Positions 1 through 7,937 of a stretch of DNA of 64,000 nt are shown here, in pieces. The translations under genes were made by a program, and so were the position numbers. The DNA is taken from the NCBI GenBank assembly GCA_031266555.1, contig JAISAU010000024.1, forward strand, positions 1 to 64,000. The letters run 5' to 3'. Origin of the DNA: Campylobacteraceae bacterium (lineage in GTDB: Bacteria; Campylobacterota; Campylobacteria; Campylobacterales; Campylobacteraceae). A model generated the notes under the pieces. That model was not told the origin of the DNA. It did no database searches and saw only the letters and a program-made list of their open reading frames with translations. How positions within the stretch are numbered: the stretch's first letter is position 1; every line of letters starts with the position of its first letter.

Positions 1-1
1 G

Positions 2-136
2 TTTGAATGTAGTGAAGGTTGTGAAGATTTTGAAGCAGAGTTAGAAAGTAAGTATAATGTTAAACGAGAGGATATTGATTTAAAAGAAAAATTGCTTAAT
101 TTGATGATTAAAATGCAAAGAAATGCAACAAAATAG
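2..136 (+). CDS. C-terminal end of an unidentified protein (partial)
   Basis: An open frame enters from the left edge and stops with TAG at 134-136, giving the last 44 residues of a protein whose start lies outside the window. The visible part is highly charged, with two cysteines near the edge (ECSEGC) and a Lys/Glu-rich, probably helical tail (DLKEKLLNLMIKMQ). I recognise no domain. It is followed on the same strand by several small membrane-protein genes, so it may be the first member of that cluster. Confidence 0.55.
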   Translation, partial: FECSEGCEDFEAELESKYNVKREDIDLKEKLLNLMIKMQRNATK

Positions 137-205
137 AAAAGGTGAAAATTGTGAAAAAACTTGTAGTCAATATGTTGTTCCTGGTTTAGAACCGTGGTTG
201 TGGAA

Positions 206-412
206 ATGAAAAAATATATTTTTATGTTTTTTAAAATATTTATAGCAATTTTAATTTTTTTTATCACATGTGTATTATTAATGGAAGTTAGGCTATATGT
301 TAGTTGTGGATTTAGTTCATTGTGTTTAAAAAAAGTAGACTGTATTGATGAAGGTGGGCGATGGAATAATGAAAGTAATTTGTGTGAGTATGACAAATCC
401 AGACACATATAG
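206..412 (+). CDS. Small single-pass membrane protein with C-terminal Cys motif
   Basis: A 68-residue product from ATG 206; a GTG at 194 would add four residues. One strongly hydrophobic segment covers about residues 3-27, followed by a short region with four cysteines and the motif CIDEGGRWNNESNLCEY. Motifs of the form C-x-(D/E)-x-GG-x-W-x(6-7)-C occur in small inner-membrane or periplasmic proteins of unknown function. The gene overlaps the next reading frame by about 20 bases, as expected for translational coupling. Function unknown; the clustered setting allows an immunity-protein role, but nothing shows it. Confidence 0.55.
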   Translation: MKKYIFMFFKIFIAILIFFITCVLLMEVRLYVSCGFSSLCLKKVDCIDEGGRWNNESNLCEYDKSRHI

Positions 413-584
413 TAATGATAAATACTTATCATGTAAGAAAATGTATAGCAATGATTGTATAGAGCGTATAATGAATTTTCAAAACAAAGAAGCTTCTTCT
501 TATAGTTTCTGGCTATATAATTATAGAGATGAAGCGAGTATGATGCATATAGAGTGCTCTACAAGATGTTATTTTTCAAACTAA
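390..584 (+). CDS. Small hypothetical protein, cysteine-containing
   Basis: A 64-residue frame from ATG 390, overlapping the end of the upstream gene (412) and running into the start of the downstream one (566). The product is polar and has four cysteines (LSCKKMYSNDC near the start, IECSTRC near the end) but no clear signal peptide or membrane segment. An in-frame start at 345 is possible but would lie deeper in the upstream gene. I do not recognise the family. Codon use is AT-rich like its neighbours. It could also be a decayed downstream part of the preceding gene. Confidence 0.4.
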   Translation: MTNPDTYSNDKYLSCKKMYSNDCIERIMNFQNKEASSYSFWLYNYRDEASMMHIECSTRCYFSN

Positions 585-922
585 AAACAATGATCAAGTT
601 TATTTGGCTTACATTTGCGATCGCCGTTTTTATACATTATGTATATTTGACTATTTTAGTTGAGTATTATGACTATGACTTCTATATGCTTATTGCAAGC
701 TTCATGCAAAATGCTATGGCTACAAATATATTGGCATTCCCAATGACAGCTATAGTGGGTTTCATAATAGCCATCACAACAGACATCATGACGGCCATCA
801 TGCCATCTTTATCACCTTTACCAGTTGGAGGAGTTATTTTTAAAGCAATTGCTTTAATATTGGGTTATATTCAATGGTTTATTATTGTTCCGTGGATATT
901 GAGAACACCAATAAAGAAATAA
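566..922 (+). CDS. Small multi-pass membrane protein
   Basis: A 118-residue product from ATG 566; ATG 590 is an alternative start. It is almost entirely hydrophobic, with three to four predicted membrane spans (about residues 10-30, 40-60, 62-85, 95-112) and a basic C-terminus (RTPIKK). Its first span (KFIWLTFAIAVFIHY) resembles the start of the truncated frame at 930-1022 (KIIWLIIAFSALVNH), so this gene and that remnant look like paralogues. Function unknown. Confidence 0.55.
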   Translation: MLFFKLKTMIKFIWLTFAIAVFIHYVYLTILVEYYDYDFYMLIASFMQNAMATNILAFPMTAIVGFIIAITTDIMTAIMPSLSPLPVGGVIFKAIALILGYIQWFIIVPWILRTPIKK

Positions 923-929
923 AAAATTG

Positions 930-1022
930 ATGCATAAAAACATTAAAATCATTTGGCTTATAATCGCTTTTAGTGCTTTAGTAAATCATTCTAATAATGC
1001 TGATTATAGCAAAATTAACTAG
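930..1022 (+). pseudogene. Truncated paralogue of the upstream membrane protein
   Basis: A 30-codon frame encoding one hydrophobic segment followed by NNADYSKIN and a stop. The beginning resembles the N-terminus of the gene at 566-922. The end (DYS plus a few residues) resembles the C-terminus of the gene at 1094-1516 (KNDYS). Read as the fused ends of a membrane-protein gene that lost its middle. Alternatively it could be a genuine small secreted peptide with a signal sequence, since the hydrophobic stretch would suit one. Confidence 0.4.
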
Positions 1023-1116
1023 TTCGTGGCCTAATTGGCCTATTAATCCTGGACCACAACCTGGCGAACCAGGATACAGTCCATTACCAATTTATGGACC
1101 AAGTTTGGGTAGATAA
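997..1116 (+). CDS. Short proline-rich peptide, copy 1
   Basis: A 39-codon frame starting inside the truncated frame 930-1022 and ending at TAA 1114-1116. Its C-terminal half carries the segment PQPGEPGYSPLPIYGPSLG. This segment is repeated nearly exactly, in both DNA and protein, at 1536-1598. The duplication continues upstream to the start codon region (ATG followed by codons for IIA). The downstream membrane-protein gene begins at or within this frame. No known family recognised; conservation at protein level between the copies argues that it was once coding. Confidence 0.45.
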   Translation: MLIIAKLTSSWPNWPINPGPQPGEPGYSPLPIYGPSLGR

Positions 1117-1516
1117 TTTGCGAAGTTTACTAAAAGCATGGTTATATGGTGTTGCTGCAACTATTATTACACACTGTATATGGCTTTTATCGCTCTTGAA
1201 TATTATTTGGGTAGAAAACTATATACTTTTACATATTTTAATGATAGTTATGTGGGGCGGAGCGGCAATAGGCGCATTTATAACGGCATATTTGGCATAT
1301 AAACACAAAATTATTTTAGGTACTTCAATAGCCGTTATATCTGCTATTTTAGCAGTTGTTGTAAATTTCTTATTCTATGAAATTACAGGTAAAACGGATT
1401 TTCCTGGTGTCAATGGCGCGAAAACTTTCTTTTTTATTATGCTTGTATTTTATAGTCCGCAAAGCTTATTTTTTTCTACCATAGCTTATTTAATAATAAA
1501 AAATGATTATAGCTGA
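1094..1516 (+). CDS. Four-span membrane protein, array member
   Basis: A 140-residue product from ATG 1094. A TTG at 1118, just after the stop of the preceding peptide, gives a start (LRSLLKAWLYG) that lines up with the paralogue at 1605 (MKPFKAWMIG) and may be the true one. Four hydrophobic spans are visible. The middle region (AFITAYLAYKHKIILGTSIAV) matches the paralogue's AFITACLASKYKITLGMSMAV, so the two genes are a tandem duplication. Function unknown. Confidence 0.6.
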   Translation: MDQVWVDNLRSLLKAWLYGVAATIITHCIWLLSLLNIIWVENYILLHILMIVMWGGAAIGAFITAYLAYKHKIILGTSIAVISAILAVVVNFLFYEITGKTDFPGVNGAKTFFFIMLVFYSPQSLFFSTIAYLIIKNDYS

Positions 1517-1604
1517 TTACATGTATAATGATCCTGAACCACAACCTGGCGAACCAGGATATAGCCCTACGCCAATTTATGGACCAGGTTTGGGTGATAA
1601 ATAA
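1503..1604 (+). CDS. Short proline-rich peptide, copy 2
   Basis: A 33-codon frame whose ATG lies within the last codons of the preceding gene and whose TAA (1602-1604) touches the ATG of the next gene at 1605. The body repeats copy 1 (PQPGEPGYSPTPIYGPGLG). Sequence identity with 997-1116 is clear at DNA level over about 60 bases. Perfect packing between stop and start codons supports real, coupled translation. Function unknown. Confidence 0.45.
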   Translation: MIIADYMYNDPEPQPGEPGYSPTPIYGPGLGDK

Positions 1605-1910
1605 ATGAAACCATTTAAAGCATGGATGATTGGAAGTGTGATAATTATCGTATCTTACATGTGTGATTTTTCTACATCATACATGTGGTTTGGAGTGCCT
1701 GCGATAGCGGCATTTATAACAGCGTGTTTAGCGTCTAAATACAAAATCACACTGGGAATGTCCATGGCTGTTGTGAAAGTTGTTCTCGTTATTGTTGTGG
1801 CTTTTTTTTGCATGATATTTGATATAGGCGATAACATAGGTGTTAGCGGGATATTAATACTCGCGACTATTGACTTTATAATAACTTTAATGGTATGTAT
1901 GATTGCTTAA
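1605..1910 (+). CDS. Three- to four-span membrane protein, array member
   Basis: A 101-residue hydrophobic protein starting immediately after the stop of the proline-rich peptide. It is a shorter paralogue of the gene at 1094-1516, sharing the (M)W-G-x-x-A-I-x-AFITA and K-x-K-I-x-LG-x-S-x-AV blocks. It lacks the last part of its sibling and no third copy of the proline-rich tail follows, so this looks like the distal, eroding end of the array. Function unknown. Confidence 0.5.
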   Translation: MKPFKAWMIGSVIIIVSYMCDFSTSYMWFGVPAIAAFITACLASKYKITLGMSMAVVKVVLVIVVAFFCMIFDIGDNIGVSGILILATIDFIITLMVCMIA

Positions 1911-2033
1911 GCTTTTGCTGATTTCATAACCAATATTCGCAATAAAAATTACAATGAATGATACTTTGCTTTTTCAAATAAAAACTTTTGAGGCGGGCAG
2001 ATCAATATACCTATATTGATTGTGGTTTATCAT

Positions 2034-2201
2034 ATGCATTTGCTTAAAATTAATGGATTTGGCGCTAGTCTCACTGTAAAAATATTAAATATATTATTTT
2101 ATTTAGTGAATTTTGTTATTGTTTATATTGTATGCTATATGTTGTTTTTATTAACACTTAACTGTGTATCATTGGCGGTTACTGAGAAACAATTACATTA
2201 A
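2034..2201 (+). CDS. Possible small membrane peptide
   Basis: A 55-codon frame from ATG 2034 (TTG 2016 also possible) with one long hydrophobic stretch in the middle and a short polar tail. No family is recognised and there is no convincing ribosome-binding site. A further start-less open frame at about 2183-2371 (ending in NEKDLKQLK) overlaps it out of frame, so 1911-2381 may be decayed coding DNA rather than an intact gene. Confidence 0.25.
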   Translation: MHLLKINGFGASLTVKILNILFYLVNFVIVYIVCYMLFLLTLNCVSLAVTEKQLH

Positions 2202-2381
2202 TATTATGCATTTATAGTGTAGCGGTTTTGGTAATTACATGTATAAACAATCTTAGCACTTGTATCTTTAATGTCAACCTCAAAACTTCTTACATGTATA
2301 TACGTCTTGATATCATAATTTATTCGATCAGCAAAGAAATTAACGAGAAAGATTTAAAGCAACTGAAGTAAAATGCAAGCG

Positions 2382-2876
2382 CTATATGAGCTTTTTTATC
2401 TCTTCTTCTAACTTATTTTGCGGAGTTAACCCTAAAAATTTACTTGACACCCTACCGTCTTTGTCATACATGTATATCACAGGAACACCGTAAACACCGC
2501 CAACAACGCGTGAGAGATATTCGACGGATTTGCTGTCGGAAACGACTTTAAAGATTATATTTTGCGCTCTCAAAAGTTCTATGTCCTTATCAAAACCCAT
2601 ACTTTGATTCATAACGCCTATGATATCAAATGAGTCTGAGTATTTTTGTGCGAAAAAATTTATAGACGGTACTGCCTCTTTGCACGCCCCGCAGTCGGTT
2701 GAAAAGAAAAAGAGCATAAAAGCTCTTTTGTTATTTATATTAAGCGTCTTGTTTGAGGGTGAAAATGTAGTCTTAAGTGGGTTCGTATCATTCAATACTA
2801 TATGATTCTTTTCGCCGATATTTGAACAAGAGCAGAACAAAAATGCCGACAATGCGAGAAACGCTATTTTACTCAT
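2382..2876 (-). CDS. Thioredoxin-like lipoprotein of the iron-uptake operon
   Basis: About 164 residues from ATG 2876, chosen because it overlaps the preceding stop as ATGA and gives a lipoprotein signal (MSKIAFLALSAFLFCSC) with lipid attachment at a cysteine near residue 16. The rest is a TlpA/ResA-like thioredoxin fold with active-site motif C-G-A-C (FFSTDCGACKEAVP) and a cis-proline loop (GVPVIYMYDKDG). Likely an outer- or inner-membrane-anchored periplasmic disulfide reductase. Last gene of the P19/FTR1 operon, matching the position of the second thioredoxin gene (Cj1665) in Campylobacter jejuni. Its substrate may be the partner thioredoxin or the CxxC-bearing DUF2318 protein. Confidence 0.85.
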   Translation of the reverse strand: MSKIAFLALSAFLFCSCSNIGEKNHIVLNDTNPLKTTFSPSNKTLNINNKRAFMLFFFSTDCGACKEAVPSINFFAQKYSDSFDIIGVMNQSMGFDKDIELLRAQNIIFKVVSDSKSVEYLSRVVGGVYGVPVIYMYDKDGRVSSKFLGLTPQNKLEEEIKKLI

Positions 2877-3349
2877 AAAACTTCCAGTATCTTTTCCAGA
2901 CTTTTTTCCCAAGATGACATACCAAATATCTTATCTTTTAATTTGCCGCTTTTATCTATGATAAACATTGTAGGAATAACGACAACGCCGTATTTTTTGC
3001 TACTTATATCAAGGTCGTCTTTAAGAAGCGTAAATGTGATATCGTACTCTTTTTGAAACGTTTTTATATCTTCTATAGAGTTGTAAGAGTTAATGCCAAT
3101 AACTGCCAAATCGTCTTTGTATTCCTTTTGAAGAGCCTCAAGTTTTGGCATCTCCATCATACAATGATGACACCCTTTCTCCCAAAATCTTATAACGATG
3201 GCTTTATCTTCAAATTGGCTAAGCTTTACAGAGTTTCCCTCCATATCTTTAGCAGATATCTCCGGGGCGTCTTCCCCTATTTTGACGCCTCCGCTTTGAG
3301 CAAATGCGAACATAGTCGCCGTTAACAATGCAAAAATTATCTTTTTCAT
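2873..3349 (-). CDS. Periplasmic thioredoxin-like protein of the iron-uptake operon
   Basis: 158 residues with a cleavable signal peptide (MKKIIFALLTATMFAFA) and a TlpA-like redoxin domain. The active-site motif is C-H-H-C within FWEKGCHHCMMEMP, and the cis-proline loop reads VIPTMFIIDKSG. The start overlaps the end of the ATPase gene by four bases and the stop overlaps the next gene, so it is tightly coupled in the operon. It corresponds in place and type to Cj1664. Probably handles periplasmic thiol chemistry needed for iron uptake; this role is inferred from context. Confidence 0.88.
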   Translation of the reverse strand: MKKIIFALLTATMFAFAQSGGVKIGEDAPEISAKDMEGNSVKLSQFEDKAIVIRFWEKGCHHCMMEMPKLEALQKEYKDDLAVIGINSYNSIEDIKTFQKEYDITFTLLKDDLDISSKKYGVVVIPTMFIIDKSGKLKDKIFGMSSWEKSLEKILEVL

Positions 3350-4002
3350 ATATGTTTTCCCAACTTTCCGTGATGTAGATAGATTATTCTGTCGCCAAGC
3401 TCGCCTAATTCGTTGTTGTGAGTGATGACGATGATAGTTTTACCCTCTTTTTTTAGTTTTTTAAAAAGCTCGTATATGCCTCTCTCGTTCTCTTCGTCAA
3501 GATTGCCCGTAGGTTCGTCCGCAAGTATGATATCCGGATCGTTTATCAAAGCTCTTGCTATGCAAAGTCTTTGCTGCTCGCCTCCGGAAAGCTCTGAAGG
3601 TCTATGTGTTAAGCGATGAGAAAGTCCTACCTTCTTTAACGCTTCTTTCGCGTCTTCTTCATCTACCGTGCTGTGATAGTATTGCGAAAGCATTACGTTT
3701 TCAAGCGCGTTTAGATAAGGTATAAGATGAAACTGTTGAAAAACGAGTCCTATTTTCTCACGACGAAAAATTAGCTGCTGTTTTTCATCAAGTTTACTCG
3801 CGTCAACGCCTTCCAAAAGATATTCGCCGCTTGTTGACGTATCCATTAAAGAGAGTATATTAAGCAACGTTGTTTTTCCAGAACCCGAAGGCCCCATTAT
3901 ACTCACCCATTCACCGCTATTTATCGTAATATTTATTCCGTCAAGCGCTGTTACGTCGCCAAAATGCTTTTCTATATCTTTTAACTCTACAATGATTGAC
4001 AT
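3346..4002 (-). CDS. ABC transporter ATP-binding protein (MacB/LolD type), iron locus
   Basis: 218 residues with all ABC ATPase motifs: Walker A GPSGSGKTT near residue 37, Q-loop QQFHLIPYLN, signature LSGGEQQR near 138, Walker B DPDIILADEPTGNLD, and H-loop THN. The type pairs with FtsX-like permeases. The two genes just upstream encode such permeases, separated by 0-1 bases. The set matches Cj1661-Cj1663 of Campylobacter. By analogy it energises a mechanotransmission-type complex rather than a classical importer; that reading is inferred. Confidence 0.93.
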   Translation of the reverse strand: MSIIVELKDIEKHFGDVTALDGINITINSGEWVSIMGPSGSGKTTLLNILSLMDTSTSGEYLLEGVDASKLDEKQQLIFRREKIGLVFQQFHLIPYLNALENVMLSQYYHSTVDEEDAKEALKKVGLSHRLTHRPSELSGGEQQRLCIARALINDPDIILADEPTGNLDEENERGIYELFKKLKKEGKTIIVITHNNELGELGDRIIYLHHGKLGKHI

Positions 4003-5148
4003 TTATTCTCCTCGCAATATATTAGCCACTTTTATATTAAGTGATTTTTTTATAGGATAGTAAGACGCGCATACGGCGGAAATTAGCGATACTAAAACAG
4101 CTATAGGAACAGATAAAAATCTAAAATCGATTCCTGAGCCAAATATCGCGACTCCAAGAGTTTGTGAGAGTAAAAAACCGCCAAACGCTCCTACCAATGA
4201 AGCCACAAAAGTTATAATAAAAGTTTCTGATCCAAAAAGCGTCGCTATACTGCTCTTTGACGCTCCTAACGCTCTTAAGAGAGCTATCTCTTTTACTCTT
4301 GAAAAGATAATGGAGCTAAGAGTAGTGTTTACGCACATTGATGTTATCACTAAGACCGTAAAAGCCACAAGCGCCATAAGTAGTTTTATCTTATCCAGTA
4401 TCAACCCATCTGAGCGTGAAATTCTAGCCAAAGGTCTCGCGTTTAATTTGCTATCGCTTATAGCTTCGCCAAGAGATGTTAATTCGCTAAAACTACCAAG
4501 AACAACAAGTTCGGCAAAATTTATATAATTCTCTTTTTTTAATATCTTTTGAGCAAGCGGTAAAGATATAAATAAAATATTATCTTCCGCCTCGCCCGTT
4601 GAAATTATGCCTTTTATTTTGACTTTCGCGCTGTTTTTGCTATCTTCACTATTTATGATATCAACGTCTGATCCTACTTTGAGTTCCATTTTTTTCGCCA
4701 AATCTATACCAATAAGAGCGTTTCTTTCATCAAAATCCACATTTATATAAGAACCGTCTCTTACTTCTAAAAACGGCTTTGTCTTTTTCATCTGCGCAAA
4801 ATCAATGCCTGCTATCACGCCGTTTCCAAGACTTAAGCGAGCTATCCCATAAAGATATGGCGAATTGCCTAAAAGTTGGTTTTTGTCTATTTTTGAAATA
4901 GCGTTTGAATAATCCTCATGTGAAATATAAGAGCTTTCTTTGTCGGTTATAATAAAATTCGCACCGTAAGCTTTCAGCTCTTTATTCATTTTAGACTCTA
5001 TATCAAGATAGATATTTGTAAACGCCGCGGTTATCGCCGAACCTAAAAGCACAGAGATAAATATGATAGATACTCTAACGGAACTAAAGGTCAAACTCTT
5101 AAATATTACCTTTAAAAAAAAACCGATATTTTTTCTATTTTCTCTCAT
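4003..5148 (-). CDS. FtsX-like ABC permease, iron locus
   Basis: 381 residues: an N-terminal membrane span (about 20-45), a MacB-type periplasmic domain (about 50-240), then three C-terminal spans forming the FtsX domain (conserved KEIALLRALGASKSSI before the second). It overlaps the preceding permease gene by 14 bases and abuts the ATPase gene. Together with its paralogue it would form the membrane part of a heterodimeric transporter. Corresponds to Cj1662. Confidence 0.9.
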   Translation of the reverse strand: MRENRKNIGFFLKVIFKSLTFSSVRVSIIFISVLLGSAITAAFTNIYLDIESKMNKELKAYGANFIITDKESSYISHEDYSNAISKIDKNQLLGNSPYLYGIARLSLGNGVIAGIDFAQMKKTKPFLEVRDGSYINVDFDERNALIGIDLAKKMELKVGSDVDIINSEDSKNSAKVKIKGIISTGEAEDNILFISLPLAQKILKKENYINFAELVVLGSFSELTSLGEAISDSKLNARPLARISRSDGLILDKIKLLMALVAFTVLVITSMCVNTTLSSIIFSRVKEIALLRALGASKSSIATLFGSETFIITFVASLVGAFGGFLLSQTLGVAIFGSGIDFRFLSVPIAVLVSLISAVCASYYPIKKSLNIKVANILRGE

Positions 5149-6403
5149 AAAGCACCTCTGCGGGCAATAAGTTTATCACATTTTTAATCGGCATTAACGA
5201 ACCTATCACAGCTATCAAAAGAGCGAAACTTATGGTAATAGGCATAATAATCCAGCTTATCGCCACGCTGTGAGAAAATATCAAAAATGCCATCAGCATA
5301 GACACAGCATATCCAAAAAGCGCTCCGGTTATTCCTGCAAAAAATGCCACTATGAGCGATTCAAATAAAAACAGCAGATAAATCGATAAATTATCCGCTC
5401 CAAGCGCTTTTAAAAGCCCTATCTCTTTTTTTCTTCTGTGAATCTCCGAAGCCATTAAAGACGATATGCCAATAGACGCGGCTATGAGAGCTAAAATGCT
5501 GACTATGCCCATTAACGACTGTATCTTTTTCACTATTTGACTCTCACCCTCGCTTGTTTTCATAAGAACTTTAGCGCTCGCGTCTTTATACTCCTCTTCT
5601 ATCTGATACGCTATAGAACCAACATATGCCGAACAATACCATTTGTCATGTTCAATGGCGTTTAGGGCGTCTACATTGCGTCTTGCTTTTACGGATAAGT
5701 CATCTTCTGGAATAGTAAGAGCGGAAACTTCTATCCATGATATCTTGCCGCTTTTATTTAAAAGCTCGTTCGCGAGTTTAAGCGACATAATAACTTTACG
5801 ATCCGCATTTTCACTCTCATACACAATACCGTTTATTTTGAGTATTTTTTCATTTATTGTTATAGTATCGTAAAGTTTTAACTCTCTCTCTTTCGCTAAA
5901 CCTTCGCCTATTAATACGCTATTTGTTGAGTCGTCTTCTATCCAATCTCCTTCAACTTTCCAAAAAGGATATAACGTTTTAACTCCTGTAAAAAAATCCT
6001 CGTCTTCAAGAGCTATTTTTTTGTCAAAATATGTTCCCATTATGTCAAATTCAACCCTATCTTTCGACATTGCTTTACCTTCCAAAAACGGAGCGAAAGA
6101 GACTATATTGTTTCGCCAAAATATATTTTTTATACTTGATATATACGCTTCGTCTAAATAAACCTCATTTCGCAAAGGTTTAAACTCGTCTGTGCCTATA
6201 TCAAAATTTAAGCTCTCTCCGCGCGGCAAAACTATGATATTTGAACCGTAATTTCTAAGTTCTTTTGCCAGTTTATCGCCTATTCCAAGCGTGATATTCA
6301 ACATAGACGATACCAGCATAGAAGCCAAAAAAATAGTAAAAAATGCCAATAATTTTTGAGTTTTATTGCCTAATATCGCGCTTTTGATTATTTTAAATTC
6401 CAT
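5135..6403 (-). CDS. FtsX-like ABC permease, iron locus
   Basis: About 422 residues from ATG 6403, preceded by an AGAGAGA ribosome site; a TTG at 6418 overlapping the upstream stop would add five residues. Architecture: N-terminal span, periplasmic MacB-like domain (about 45-290), three C-terminal spans with the EIHRRKKEIGLLKALGAD motif. Paralogue of the following gene. Corresponds to Cj1661 in the P19 gene cluster. Confidence 0.9.
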   Translation of the reverse strand: MEFKIIKSAILGNKTQKLLAFFTIFLASMLVSSMLNITLGIGDKLAKELRNYGSNIIVLPRGESLNFDIGTDEFKPLRNEVYLDEAYISSIKNIFWRNNIVSFAPFLEGKAMSKDRVEFDIMGTYFDKKIALEDEDFFTGVKTLYPFWKVEGDWIEDDSTNSVLIGEGLAKERELKLYDTITINEKILKINGIVYESENADRKVIMSLKLANELLNKSGKISWIEVSALTIPEDDLSVKARRNVDALNAIEHDKWYCSAYVGSIAYQIEEEYKDASAKVLMKTSEGESQIVKKIQSLMGIVSILALIAASIGISSLMASEIHRRKKEIGLLKALGADNLSIYLLFLFESLIVAFFAGITGALFGYAVSMLMAFLIFSHSVAISWIIMPITISFALLIAVIGSLMPIKNVINLLPAEVLYERK

Positions 6404-6414
6404 TATTCTCTCTT

Positions 6415-7839
6415 TCAATCATTGCAAATATTTTCACTCTCTTTCAATGCCACAAATCCTTGCGTTCTCCAGTAGGCTTGTTTGAAATCAGTGGCGTATT
6501 GCTTCGGATCTTTCATAAATTCCCTATAGTTTTCTTCCGTTTCAAAAAAGTATGTTTTTCCGCCGTACATGTAACTAAAAGGAGCTTTTAAATTAATAAT
6601 TTTTTTGCCGTTTATAGGATCTGTTACCTCTTTTTCTACTATCTCATTAAAATAATTGACGCCTTTTTCGATAGTCTCAAGTTTTATAGTTATATATTCG
6701 CCGTCAAATTCATAAGGAAAAGGTATCGGATTGCAACCGCCCTCTTTCCCAACGGAAGGTAAAAAAATCCTCACATTGCAAGATATGCATATAAGCTCGT
6801 CGCCATTTTTTATATATCCCATATCTCCGCAAATCATACAAGCGTCAAATACCGCGACAGGAGAGAGTTTATCGGGAAATCTGTTAAGAGCGAAAAATCT
6901 TATCTTGTTTCCAGCGTCAGTTATGTAGGCAAATCTATGCAGTTTATTATCTTCCAGCAGCTTAACTGGAATCTTAAATTCATTGTTTATTGGTTCTATA
7001 ATTTCAGCTTCTGAAAGTTTCGGCGGTTTTGAGGCGTAAAAATCATAATAGAGCGATATACCGTTTATTGCGATAAGTACGGCAAAAGTAAACTTTGATA
7101 CGCTAAAAGTGTTTTGCACAAGAGCTTTTATTTTTCTAAACGCTATGTTTCCAACGATACTTTTTTCTGGTAATTTCGGCAAAGCGCTTAAGTAAAATCC
7201 TACCAAGCAAAGAACAAAAAACGAATAGATATACGGTAAAAACGAACCGTAGTAAATAAGTTTTGCCACTATAGATAAAAATACCGCGTGCGTCTCTAAA
7301 ACGCCAAAGCGCATAAGTTCCAAAGCGCCGTCAGCAAGCAATCTTAAAACAAGCAAAACGGTCATTGCGATAATGAATGGAACAATAATTTTATTTGAAA
7401 TTTTTGAAGCCATATCTCTTAAAAGCAGATACAAAAACGCCATCAAGCCAAATCCTAAAATTACAAAACCAAAAGAGATGATAGAGAGCGTGTCTAAAAG
7501 TTCGCCGTTAAAGAGTTGAAAATCATACGAGATAACTCTATAATATATATTAAAGCAAAAAATAAGCGATGAAATAATTATTATCTTGAAAATCCTTACA
7601 TGTAAGGCAAATAAGAAAGCTAAAAATATCAGTAAAAAACTCGCGAAAAAATAACTCGTGACTTTAAGCTCGTTTATAACTAAAAAATCATTTGCCACTT
7701 TGAAAGACGCAAAAGCACAAATACCGCCTATAACAACGCCTATAAAAAAATCTTTTATAGGTATATGTTTGTTCCAAAGGGCAAAATAGACGATAATCCC
7801 AAAGTAAGCTTGAATAGTATGGAAAAAATAAATAGACAT
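6415..7839 (-). CDS. Polytopic membrane protein with DUF2318 and YHS-like domains
   Basis: 474 residues. The first 250 or so contain about seven to eight membrane spans. The C-terminal 170 residues form a DUF2318-type domain with the cysteine motif CMICGDMGY, a second pair at CISC, and a further cysteine in GGCNPIPFP. It ends with a YHS/TRASH-like segment (YMYGGKTYFFETEENYREFM). This is the counterpart of Cj1660, always found with FTR1/P19. The cysteines suggest metal or haem/cluster binding, possibly electron transfer to extracytoplasmic iron; the exact role is not established. Confidence 0.88.
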   Translation of the reverse strand: MSIYFFHTIQAYFGIIVYFALWNKHIPIKDFFIGVVIGGICAFASFKVANDFLVINELKVTSYFFASFLLIFLAFLFALHVRIFKIIIISSLIFCFNIYYRVISYDFQLFNGELLDTLSIISFGFVILGFGLMAFLYLLLRDMASKISNKIIVPFIIAMTVLLVLRLLADGALELMRFGVLETHAVFLSIVAKLIYYGSFLPYIYSFFVLCLVGFYLSALPKLPEKSIVGNIAFRKIKALVQNTFSVSKFTFAVLIAINGISLYYDFYASKPPKLSEAEIIEPINNEFKIPVKLLEDNKLHRFAYITDAGNKIRFFALNRFPDKLSPVAVFDACMICGDMGYIKNGDELICISCNVRIFLPSVGKEGGCNPIPFPYEFDGEYITIKLETIEKGVNYFNEIVEKEVTDPINGKKIINLKAPFSYMYGGKTYFFETEENYREFMKDPKQYATDFKQAYWRTQGFVALKESENICND

Positions 7840-7894
7840 AAAGGAACCTAAATTTTTTTTAAAAGTTTTTATTATACAGCTAAAAGAGTAAATA

Positions 7895-7927
7895 TATAAG
7901 TAAAGAGAAAAACTCCCTTCACTTATA
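7895..7927 (-). terminator. Intercistronic hairpin downstream of p19
   Basis: Between the P19 gene and the DUF2318 gene an inverted repeat (TATAAGT...ACTTATA with a purine-rich inner stem and a T-rich loop) can form a hairpin in the transcript, followed by a mixed A/T stretch. It probably acts as a partial terminator or stabiliser, so that ftr1-p19 mRNA exceeds that of the downstream genes. The effect is inferred. Confidence 0.45.
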
Positions 7928-7937
7928 TCTTGTAAAT

